From contig NC_054081.1 of assembly GCF_017562075.2 (NCBI RefSeq), forward strand, positions 20,628,941 through 20,692,940: 64,000 bases of DNA, in the 5' to 3' direction. This stretch comes from Anopheles merus. Lineage: Eukaryota > Arthropoda > Insecta > Diptera > Culicidae. Under the pieces are notes generated by a model. That model was given only the letters and a program-made list of their open reading frames with translations. It made no database searches and was not told the origin of the DNA. The translations under genes were made by a program, and so were the position numbers. Shown one piece after another: positions 54,151 through 64,000 of this stretch; position 1 is the first letter of the stretch, and the number at the start of each line of letters is the position of its first letter.

Positions 54151-57100
54151 TTAGTTCATACATCTTCTTTTGAGTTTTTCTTTATGATATTTTCTACCGC
54201 AATGATCTATAAAGTTAACGTCTTTATCTTCTAATACCTGGATTTCTTTATAACGCTCTTGATGTTTCAAATTGTTTCTTTTCCTCAGAAACACGGTTTC
54301 TCCCTCTAAAGGCCTATTGGTTCTTCTCTTTTTTCGTTCAAGCAATTCTTTTTTCTTTTTGCTCTAGCATTTTATGATGGACTACTGCGTAAAGTTTCTC
54401 CTTCACCTCTATGCGCTCATCGAGATTCGATGGTATCGGTTGATCGTTTCTAAAACCACGGAACAATTCATTCGGCGTGAGGTTGGTTTCGGAATGAGTA
54501 GAATCGTTATAAGTAGCTACTGCTAAATTAATTTTTGTTGATTCCAATAGGTCTTTTGTGCTTTCCTTCTGAGATAATATGTTGTGTATTTCTCTTATTG
54601 TTCTATGCACAATTTCAACCGTGCCATTAGATGATGATTGCGCTACAGAGGTGTAGTGGTATTTTATCAAATTGTCGTTCAAAAACGATTGAACTGCAAT
54701 TGACTTGAAGCTGCATTCTTGGTCCATTATTAATAGCAAAGGTTTTCCTACTGTGGCGATAAATGTGGATATTCCTTTCAGTATATGTACAGTATTTCGT
54801 GTTTTTATAGGGACTGCCAGAGCTAACCGTGAGAACTTGTCACAAAATGTGAGGTAATGTTTATCCTTCATGATAAATATGTCGGTATGAACGATTTCTA
54901 ATGGCCTTTTGGGTGTATCCGTTTGTTTGTATTTGATCTTATACGGGTGTCTTTCATATTTAGATTTTTGTATTCAACGCGCACAGGTTTATGTATTTAG
55001 TAATCTTGGATTTCATTTGGGGGAAAAATACTTTCTCTGAAGATGTTTTGCACTTTCTGTTACTCCTCTATGGTTGGTATCGTGATACGTTTGAATAATT
55101 TGATCTTGCTCTAGTTCATCTGTTACATCTACTAGCATTTTTGTAGTCCAGCGAAATTTCAATGATTTAGCCCAAGAATAATATTTTTTGTATACTTGGT
55201 GCAGCATTTTCAAAATGTTCTTGTCACAATATATTCCTTTTAAACAATTGTGTGCGGCATATTTTTGAATTATCTGAACTAAGTTATCTGTAGTAAAAGG
55301 GGGTTTCTTAATTATTATTTTAGAATATTTTGCAAATTGTTTAAACGTTTCTGTACTACTTTCATTAGTTTGTTCTAAAATAATTTGATTTCTGAATTCG
55401 TTGATCGGTCTTTCTGTACTTGGAATGTAATCATTATCATCTGTGTTAGATGAATGTTGAGTCATTAAGCTTTCAGATACATGATCATTTATTGCTGTTT
55501 ATATTCGTGAGAGTGAGTCAGCGTTACTATTTGTAGTTCCTTTTTTGTATTTTATATCGAATTCGAATTCTTCCAGCTCTAATTTCCAGCGTAGTTATTT
55601 CCTATTTAAATCGTTTTTCTGCCTAAGCCATAATAAGGGTTTATGGTCTGTACGGATTTCAAACTTATTGCCATAAATGTATGGCCTGAAATGTTTTATA
55701 GCGTAAATAATGGCGAGTAATTCTTTTTCTGTGGCAGAATATCTACACTCTGTATCGTTGAGAGTTCTAGAAGCATACGCGATAGGGTGTTCTTTTGAAT
55801 CTTCGAATCGTTGCGAGAGAACTGCACCCAACGCAAAATCACTTGCGTCTGTTTCAAGAATGAATTTTTTAGAAAAATCAGGATATTTGAGAATAGGATC
55901 CATAACTAACATTTGTTTACAATCCCTAAAGCAGTTTATGAAAATTTCATCGTGTACTATCATAGAATCTTTTTTCAGGCATTTTGTTAATGGCTTGGTT
56001 AACTTAGCAAAATCTTTAATAAATTAACGGTAATACCCTAAAATTCCAAGAAATTTGTGTAATAGTTTTCGGAAGAGGTCACGATAAAATTTTCTCAATT
56101 TTATTCGGATTAGGCTTGATACCCTCCTGCGTCACAATATGTCCCAAAAATTCGCATTCCTTTTGCAAAAACGCGCATTTATCTATTTTAATTTTTAAAT
56201 TGGCATGTTTCAATTTGTGAAGAACTTTCTGCAAATTTTCGATATGCTGCTGCAGTGAGCTTCCGAAAACGATAATGTCATCCAAATAGACTAAACAAAA
56301 TGTACCGATCAATTCGTTTAGTATGTTATTCATCGCTCGCTGAAACGTAGAGGGGGCGTTCTTTAAACCAAAAGGCATACGAATGAATTCGAAATGACCT
56401 TGCTCGGTGCTGAAAGCAGTTTTCGGTATGTCTTTTAGTTCTACCTCGATTTGGTGAAAACCAGATTTTAAGTCTAGTGTTGTGAAGTACATGCTGCGAC
56501 CTAGCTAATCCAAGATTTCCTCAATATTCGGGATCGGATACTTGTCGTCAATCGTCTTTTCGTTAAGTTTGCGATAATCAACGACGATTCGCCATTGTTT
56601 TGCACCATTTGAATCGGGCTTTTTCGGCACTATCCAAATTGGTGAAGTCCACGGAGATATCGAATGCTGGATAATGCCATCAGCATGCATCTCGTTCATC
56701 TGCTTTTGAATTTCAGCTTTGTGAATGTGTGGGTATCTGTATGATTTGCAATACAGGTATCTCATCTACCGTGTTAATAATGTGTTTAACAGATGTAGTG
56801 CAAGATAATTTTTTGTTGTCCCTGGGAATGATGGAAATGTTTTTAACAGATGTTCTTTTTCTTCTTCGTTTAAATTATCCGTTTTAATCATATTTTCTAT
56901 TTCAATTTTCGAAATAGTATCAGGTGCTTGTATCGTATTGTTAACTTCGGCAATTTCATCGACTTAGAAAGTTATTACTGGTTTGGTAAAAAAGAAAACC
57001 ATTTTTCTTCCAAAATTGCTTGTAAGTGCTGTAATATTGCTATTTTTGCCACATAAAGTCCTGACGGAATAACGATATCGTTAATGCGAACATCATCGGA

Positions 57101-58303
57101 TAAAAACACATTGCCACTTTCGTGTGAAACCGGTACCTTGATTTGTGTTACTGAATTGGCTTCCACTGTGTGCGTTTCTGGGTTGAGTTGTCGTATACTC
57201 AGGTCTATGCTTGTATTGGGAAAGATAAGTTTATGTTTACCCGTATCCAAAACACCCTGGAGTTCAGAAAAGCTTTCGTACCCTAGAATGCCGTCAAAAT
57301 AATTATGAAATTTGAACAAAAAAAATGTAACATCCGACTTAAACATTTTTGTAACGACCTTTTTATTTGCGTAATGCGTGCCGTTACTATTTGCTATCGA
57401 TATTGGTTTGCAATTTTTTCCATCGATTTGGGAAATACGTTAGGCGAAATGAAATTTTTATTCGATCCACTATCGACCAAAATTTTTGCGCATTTATTAT
57501 CGATATGTAACAATATGTAAGGCATTCTGTTTACTGCGTTTACCTCTGAGGCAGAGGTGCAAAGACCTCTTGAAAATTTACTCCGTTATCATAGTGCTGT
57601 TCATTATCCTCGCTAGTGTGCGTGAATAGTTTTACACCTGTTCTTGTCCTATTGACTTCCATCGGTGAGTGCTTTTGCCCACTGCTGTTTAGCTTCTCGG
57701 AACTATTCGGCTTTCTAATGGTGTTAGTGAATGCGTTCGTATTCCGATTTTTTGATCAAGGGTCAAACTTTTTCTGATAAGAAATCTTCGTTTCGACACG
57801 AGGTGCTAGTATTTTATTTGTGTGTTCCAGATTTTGAAATTTGTCACCGAATGTAGCATTCAACACTTCGATAACCTCATCAAATGATGTAGGATTTCTG
57901 TTCACACATAAACTATCTCTAGCTTTACTTTCTACTTTATTTATAACTATTTGCTCGTATATAGCGTAAACTGCGGTAGAAACAATCGGCTGATACATGC
58001 TCAGTGTTTTTTTCGCTATGCCAATCCATGATGCCAAATGCATTTTATTTCCATCGAATAATGGAATGCTTTTCAAAGGATCAGGAACTTTGAAAAGATC
58101 GTTTTGGTGACCACCCGAAGGTCCGGGGGTAGCCAACGTCGTTGCTCAAGCTGTCTGAATAATTTGCCATTTTGTAATTGAAGAGCATTTAGACGCTGCT
58201 CCATGGCAGAAAAATTAGCCATGAACGTATGGAGATCGGCTGGTTCCATTTTTTTCACAAAAGATAATGCTTTCACTTTCGAAAAGGGTTGGAATCTAGG
58301 CAT
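54151..58303 (-). pseudogene. Ty3/gypsy-D Gag-Pol, many breaks
   Basis: Reads right to left. Gag starts MPRFQPFSKVKAL at 58303 and changes frame at a G run (58124-58128). Protease (KILVDSGSNKNF) lies near 57490. RT is at about 56765-56079 with VVDYRKLN, a TAG just before LGRSMYFTTLDLKSGFHQ, and FCLVYLDDIIVF. RNase H follows (LETDASDFALGAVLSQ, TDHKPLLWL), then the finger (HDTNHRGV), integrase core (VHTDIF, IMDQECSF, SNGTVEIVHRTI) and a basic C-terminus ending at 54151. It resembles the 17.6/297 lineage. At least six stops or shifts make it inactive. Confidence 0.88.
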
Positions 58304-58384
58304 AAGCTTTTAACACAATGCTTGTATTAGTGGGAGGAGGTACGCTGCCAATTCTCCGGATTGAAATCCTCCAGGGTGTTTTAG

Positions 58385-58704
58385 TTTACCTGAATATCAC
58401 CGCAAGTCGTCCACGGGTCGGGAGATGGTTAACACCGGATGATACCACAAAGTAAATCGCAGGTTTGTGCACTTATCACTCGGTAAACTAAAACACACTT
58501 AGGAAAGGCTCGAACGGCTGCGCCAGTTACGAGTATGGAACCACAGCTTTTATTCAAAATGATTATTGCGTGCATATCGCTTGGATGCTGATACCGATCT
58601 AAAGCGACGGGATCGGCTCCTATCGTATTGGCATGGGTGCGAGGCTGTTGCAGTGATGTCGCACCTGTATTTGTGTTCCACGCATATAACTCTATATATA
58701 TATA
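58385..58704 (-). repeat. Probable 5' LTR remnant of gypsy-D
   Basis: Upstream of gag on the minus strand the sequence has a TATATATATATAGAG box, an AATAAAAGC signal about 140 bases later, and ends near caggtaaactaaaacaccctgg before gag. That is the layout of U3-R-U5, but no second LTR was found, and the U3 start is replaced by the inverted copy at 58705. Confidence 0.4.
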
Positions 58705-60018
58705 ATCGGAATACGAACGCATTCACTAACACCGGGGGCTTTCACGATTCTAGCTAGTTTTTTGTATGGAGTTTGACAGTTGGAGGCTGAAATCATGTAA
58801 ACACTCCATACAAAACCACACAAAAAACTAGCCTGCAATTTTCAGTCTAGATTATTCTAGCCACAAAGCTAGAATTAGATTCGAATACCTGCTCGAAAAC
58901 ACGGGTTTGTTTACATTTACCCCAAGGTGCATTAAAGAGATCACGTGGTGGTATCTAGAATCAAAGTATATGCAGTCCAGGTGGTCTCATAGCATGTTTT
59001 TCAAACCAAATTTTAATATCACTTTTTGACATGATGGTTGAAAACTTTTGTTCAAACAAGCTTTCTGAAGGCATGACGAATACACAAAACACTCTTAAAA
59101 TCTTCATTCAGAAACAGAAGCGATAAAAATTTGTCTTCTAAATTCATACACCTTGGGATAAGCCCATCTGTACATTATACGCACTTAGATAGGCTCGAAA
59201 ACTGCTATACAATGCAAAAAGCTGAGAGGCTGAAATTTCAGCCTACGAGCTTAAAACGGAAAGGCCCCCACCATTAGAAAGCCGAATAGTTCCGAGAAGC
59301 TAAACAGCAGTAGGCAAAAGCACTCACCGATGGAAGTCAATAGGACAAGAACAGGTGTAAAACTATTCACGCACACTAGCGAGGATAATGAACAGCACTA
59401 TGATAACGGAGTAAATTTTCAAGAGGTCTTTGCACCTCTGCCTCAGAGGTAAACGCAGTAAACAGAATGCCTTACATATTGTTACATATCGATAATAAAT
59501 GCGCAAAAATTTTGGTCGATAGTGGATCGAATAAAAATTCATTTAGTCTAACGTATTTCCCAAATCGATGGAAAAAATTGCAAACCAATATCGATAGCAA
59601 ATAGTAACGGCACGCATTACGCAAATAAAAAGGTCGTTACAAAAATGTTTAAGTCGGATGTTACATTTTTTTTGTTCAAATTTCATAATTATTTTGACGG
59701 CATTCTAGGGTACGAAAGCTTTTCTGAACTCCAGGGTGTTTTGGATACGGGTAAACATAAACTTATCTTTCCCAATACAAGCATAGACCTGAGTATACGA
59801 CAACTCAACCCAGAAACGCACACAGTGGAAGCCAATTCAGTAACACAAATCAAGGTACCGGTTTCACACGAAAGTGGCAATGTGTTTTTATCCGATGATG
59901 TTCGCATTAACGATATCGTTATTCCGTCAGGACTTATTGTGGCAAAAAATAGCAATATTACAGCACTTACAAGCAATTTTGGAAGAAAAATGGTTTTCTT
60001 TTAATCAACCTATCAACG
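58705..60018 (+). pseudogene. Inverted duplicate of gypsy-D Gag-protease region
   Basis: Apart from an insertion at 58734-59269, this plus-strand segment repeats the minus-strand sequence 57750-56990, including SSEKLNSSG-type Gag end, VDSGSNKN protease and the frame MFKSDVTFFLFKFHNYFDGI. It shares the same in-frame stop (cgatag) as the original copy, so it was copied after that lesion. A few substitutions and small deletions separate the two. Confidence 0.88.
58734..59269. mobile_element. 536-bp DNA element with ACC duplication
   Basis: Ends GGGGGCTTTC and GAAAGGCCCCC are inverted, and ACC flanks both (58731-58733 and 59270-59272). The uninterrupted sequence exists in the sister copy at about 57715-57735, which proves the insertion and its limits. 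Internal repeats of ctagctagttttttgtatgg and its inverse lie near 58750-58835. Superfamily unknown. Confidence 0.88.
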
Positions 60019-60899
60019 TATTCTTTAACACGTTTAAAGACTTGTTATTTGAGACTAAGGCATCAAGATCAATTGATCATATTAGATGCATACAAAGTCT
60101 TGGATAAAGGGAGCTTAGAACGGACAGTACAGGCTGTACCGGAAATCGCAAAACGTGGATAGGGCGAGTATTTCTAACTTATACGTAAGTTGTATTTTTC
60201 AGTTTTCAGCCATAATATGTTTAATTTTCTTTTCCTTTTGCTTGAAGTGGATGGTTTTATTCCCTTCTAAGATTGTTAGATAACTGTCTAATTATGATAA
60301 TCGATGCACGGGATAAAACCGAGAAAATCGCGATTATATAAATATGCATATACCAGGATCCGCGTATCTCTGACACTGCCTGTACGCAGAGAGTCTTTAA
60401 ACTTGTTGGCCTGCAGAAGCGCTTCCTAAAGCTATGGGCTGTTTAAAACGATCTTAGCCACACATATTGCACTACAAATTAACTGAACTTGTGATCAGGA
60501 AAGTCCTTCTGATCTTAAGCCAATGGAATCCATTTTTATTGATATGATTGTGTGTGATTGATATGATGATTTTTGTGTCCAATGTGTTTTGGAAATGTTG
60601 ATATTTCGATAAACAAATTGATAGTTTACTTGATAAATAGAAAAATAGAAATTTCCAAAACGCCCTTCACCTCATGTTTATTATGACACAGCTTTTGGTG
60701 TTAATCTAGGGTGTTTAAAATGAATCCATTTTTAAAAACAAAAATATTTTTAAACTAAAAACATCGATGTTAGTGAGACGCTTTTTTTCTTCGATTATCC
60801 CTAACTGTAACCCTATTATATTTCGCTTTCTTTTTATCTTTAACCCCTTGTCTCTTATTATAAATGGTCTCGTTTTCTAGGAATGTTGGATCGCCTTTT
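60019..60899. other. Interval with a possible degraded TA MITE
   Basis: 60130-60382 starts TA-CAGGCTGTACC and ends CACTGCCTG-TA, a poor match between ends. Otherwise AT-rich and stop-rich, with the last bases probably belonging to the gypsy-E C-terminus. Confidence 0.35.
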
Positions 60900-61753
60900 C
60901 TATTTAAATTATGTTTTTCAATGGTCTTGTTTTGGTACGCTTGTAGCCTTACAATTACTTCTATTGGTTTGTAGCCTTACAGTAAGTTTTTAAAAAATAC
61001 TTCTTGTAAAATCTATTGGATCTAATGGTCTATTGGTTTTAATTTAGTTGCGCTATGAATAGTGGAATCGTAAAGGGAAGTTGATATCTTGTAAATTTCC
61101 TTATTCCATAAATCATTATATTTTTCTTTAATACAAAGAAAAAATTCGGTCAAGATTGAATGGAACCTTTTTACAATTCCGTTTTCCTCGCTATGATTTG
61201 ACGTAGTGTAATTAACGTCTACATGTAATCTTTGTAATAATCATCTTACTAATAAATCGTAAATCCTATTTCATTGTCGCAGACTATTAGTTTTGGGGTG
61301 CCAAAAGTGGTCACAAGTTTGATAAAACTTCTTTTAAAATCTACGATTGAACGGGAATAAAGGAATAATAATTGCGAATTGTGATAATTTATCTACAGCT
61401 GCTAGAAACATATCTGGTTGAGAGATAAAGATATCTATGTGAAATATATCCAACGGTTTTGATGGAGTAGGTGAGTGTGCAAATTTAATTTTACAAGGAA
61501 GTCTTTCGCATTTATTGCTGAGAAAAATTTTACGTAAGTTAATAAAAGATCTAATTTTATCTTTCATTTTTATAAAAAAATATTTTCGTACGATTGTATT
61601 GTAGTTTTCTTCTATGCCTCTGTGCGCTCTATCATAAGTATGTTCTATGATCTCATTTTGTTGTTCCGCGATAGTTACTTGCAACATGCGTTGTGAAATT
61701 CTTAACTTTGAGGGGTTCATTTGTGAAAAATAAGTATCAAAAACATCTTGCAT
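60900..61753 (-). pseudogene. Ty3/gypsy-E integrase fragment
   Basis: Minus strand: an HHCC finger with HTYDRAHRGIEENYN and a damaged Cys pair (LSNKCERLPC), then the core start DIFHIDIFISQPDMFLAAVDKLSQFA with the first catalytic Asp. After a shift at about 61345 the second Asp region (TTFGTPKLIVCDNEIGF) and heavily stopped C-terminal sequence follow. It belongs to the same general group as gypsy-D but is a different copy. Confidence 0.7.
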
Positions 61754-61763
61754 CGTTTGAATA

Positions 61764-61766
<3 letters not shown>

Positions 61767-61811
<45 letters not shown>
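61767..61811. repeat. (CT)n microsatellite
   Basis: About 45 bp of CT repeat with one interruption, at the boundary between gypsy-E and the RTE-type element; it may be the 3' tail of the latter read on the opposite strand (GA)n. Confidence 0.95.
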
Positions 61812-64000
61812 TGTTGGCCTGCTCATGATAGAGCACGTCGATGTGACATGGCCCGGTCAACCATATTTCTCCAGGATGCTCGGTCCCTGGCTGCAGCCTC
61901 CCATCCATGCAGACACCCGATCTCCGTCAGGTTTCGCTTCACCTGGTCCAGCCATCGAGATCGCTGTGCTCCCCTGCGCCTTATGCCGAACTGGGGATCG
62001 CTGTCGAACACCTTCTTGGTGGGGCATGAGTCCGGCATCCTCATGACATGCCCCAGCCATAGTATCCTGCCAGCTTTCGCCACCGTCAGGTTGCTCGGTT
62101 CGCCGTACAGCACAGCAAGCTCGTGGTTCATCTTTTTCCTCCACGCTCCATGCTCGAACACACCGCCAAAGATAGTCCGGAGGATGCGTCGCTCAAACAC
62201 GTCCAGAGCGTTTGCATCTTCCGCTCGGATGGTCCACGATTTGTGTCAGTAGAGGACCACCAGGCGAATCAATGTGCGATATATCTCACATTTCGTGCGG
62301 GCTCGAAGTCTTCTGGATCTTAGCAGTCGGTGAAGCCCATATTGTGCACGATTCCCATGCACAATGCGTCTCCGGATTTCGATGCTCATGTCGTTGTCCG
62401 AAGTAACGACCGTCCCGAGATAGCAAAACTCCTTTACCACCTCGAGACTGTCGCCGTCAACTCAGTGTATTAGTTGACGGTGACTTCCCAGATGGTCTGA
62501 GTCACCGGCAAGCAGGTACTTCGTCTTCGTCGCATTGATTCTCAATCAAATTCTTGCTGCTTCGCGTTTGAGTCGGGTGTACGCCTCACACACCTTCGCT
62601 GTTGTCCTACCGATGATGTCGATATCATCCGTGAAGCCAAGAAATTGGAGAGACTGGTAGAGGATCGTGCCAGGGATGTCGTTGTCCAGCCTCGCGCCTC
62701 GAATGACACCTTCCATGGCGATGGTGAAGAGCAGACAGGAAAGTCCGTCATCTTGCCTAAGACCCCTGTGAGATTCGAACGATTCCGAAGTCAAGCTCGA
62801 TACTCTCACCTTGCACTGCACCCCGTTCATGGTGGCCTCTAACAGCCGGATTAACTTCCCAAGGAAGTGGTACCGCTGCATGATGCTCCATAGCTCTTTC
62901 CGGTCTATGGTGTCGTAGGCCGCCTTTAAGTCGATGAACAGGTGTTGCGTTGGGATCTGGCGCTCTCGGCACTTCTGGAGGATCTGAGAGATCCGTAGAG
63001 TGAAAATTTGGTCGGTGGTGGATTTGCCTCCAACAAACCCAGCTTGGTAGCTTCCATTCCTCCGGTAGTTCTTCCTGTTCCCAGACTTTCACGAATAGCC
63101 GATGCATTTTGACGGTAAGCCTCTCCGGCCCCATCTGGAAGAGCTCGGCCGCCAGACCATTGCTGCCGGAAGACTTATTGCTCTTAAGCTGCTTGATGGC
63201 GCTGTCAATCTCATCCAGAGATGGCGGGGGCACCTCGTCGTCTGCACCGATGCTGTCGCTGTTGTTACTGCTGTGGTGGTTGCCTTGTTCTGCCACTTGC
63301 GCCATCCTCTCCTGCCTCTGCTCCATTCAGATGTCCTTCGTAGTAGCACTTCCACCATTCGAATACCTCTCGCTCGTCCGTCAGGAGATTTCCTTCCGCA
63401 TCCCGACACATCGTCTGATTTAATAGCAAACCCGCCCCGTGTCTCCTTCAATCTCCTGTAGAACAAGCGGGTGTCCCCCGACTGAGAAAGCTGCTCCAGC
63501 AGCTGTTCGTCTGACTCTTCAAAACGGCGCTGCTTGGCCTGGAAGAGCAGGGTTTGCTGTTTCCTAAGTCGTCTGTAGATCTCCACGTTCTGACGGGTTT
63601 CATGCCGCAGCATGCGGGCGCGCGCTGCATTCTTCTCGGATAGTGCTCGTCTGCACTCTTCGTCGAACCATTCCTTTTTCTCTCCACGTGGCAAGCGGCC
63701 GATCTTGTGTTCGGCTGCAGTGCTGATGGCTCGTTCCACCGCCAGTGGTCTGCGAGGGGCATCGCGGCGATGTTGTTGTCGGCCGGTAGCGCTTCCCCGA
63801 GCGCTGTCGCATACCCCTCCGCCACATCAGCACACTTCAACTGATCCAGGTTGAGCCTTGGGGTGGCCTGACTCCGTTGGTTGTTAACCACAGAGAGTTT
63901 CTGGCGCAGTTTTACCATGACTAGGAAATGGTCCGAGTCGACCTTTGCGCCTTTATACGTTTTAATGTCGATAATATCCGAGAAGTGCCTTTCGTCAATC
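61812..64000 (-). pseudogene. RTE-type non-LTR retrotransposon B, broken, continues past the edge
   Basis: Minus strand, right to left: linker (GEKKEWFDEECRRAL, then RLFYRRLKETRGGF), RT fingers (SSGSNGLAAELFQMG), a region in several frames, GLRQDDGLSCLLFTIAMEGV, catalytic FLGFTDDIDIIGRTT, VKEFCYLGTVV, and the C-terminal FERRILRTIFGGVFEHGAW...LWLGHVMRM domain to a stop at 61823. At least six frame changes. The endonuclease lies beyond 64000. It is more decayed than RTE-type copy A. Confidence 0.88.

Noticed and set aside
61848..63854. Plus-strand frames of 60-134 codons
   Set aside because: Shadows of the GC-rich RTE-type element coded on the minus strand.

Overview
The window looks like a repeat-dense stretch of a mosquito genome, most likely Anopheles or a close relative. 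The signs are two tRNA-derived SINE copies of the Anopheles SINE200 kind, CR1-clade and RTE-type non-LTR elements, BEL/Pao, copia and gypsy LTR elements, TA-target miniature elements, and host genes with 58-104 bp introns. A 100-base N run (39568-39667) shows it is a draft assembly. Many broken frames are restored by one base in a homopolymer, so part of the apparent decay is probably sequencing error. I could run no database search; family names rest on motif recognition.

Left part (1-22.8 kb): a gypsy pol relic and probable LTR (1-2162); a SINE with 8-bp target duplication (2368-2575); a decayed transposase-like gene (2790-11354) whose first, originally 83-bp, intron holds a complete 6499-bp BEL element (3282-9780; 480-bp LTRs with two differences; target duplication ACTGT). 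That BEL has lost integrase but keeps the end of an envelope-like frame. Then come a hAT end (to 12831), a minus-strand gypsy fragment, a second BEL copy (14163-about 19645) disrupted by a TA-target DNA transposon (17094-18419), two CR1-type fragments, and between them a second fragment of the transposase-like family (20911-21322).

Middle part (22.9-37.8 kb): a minus-strand DUF4806-type gene with 120-bp coding repeats (22922-24046); a 1330-bp hAT-like element with 8-bp target duplication carrying a TTCCG minisatellite and a SINE (24145-25474); an orphan minus-strand exon (26184-26393); a minus-strand copia with 99-bp LTRs (26506-35558) into one of whose LTRs a gypsy element (30637-35506) has jumped; then the clearest host gene, serine hydroxymethyltransferase (36330-37837, minus).

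Right part (37.8-64 kb): AT-rich DNA with many miniature and foldback elements; the first two coding exons of a p24/TMED cargo receptor (43232-43587) whose remaining exons are not in the window; a 250-bp inverted repeat pair around it; three copies of a 365-bp TA MITE; a foldback element built of 21-bp repeats inside a TTA microsatellite; CR1-type and RTE-type elements; a gypsy element (54151-58303) partly duplicated in inverted orientation (58705-60018); and another RTE-type element running off the right edge. Only SHMT, the p24 exons, the DUF4806 gene and perhaps one orphan exon look like host genes.
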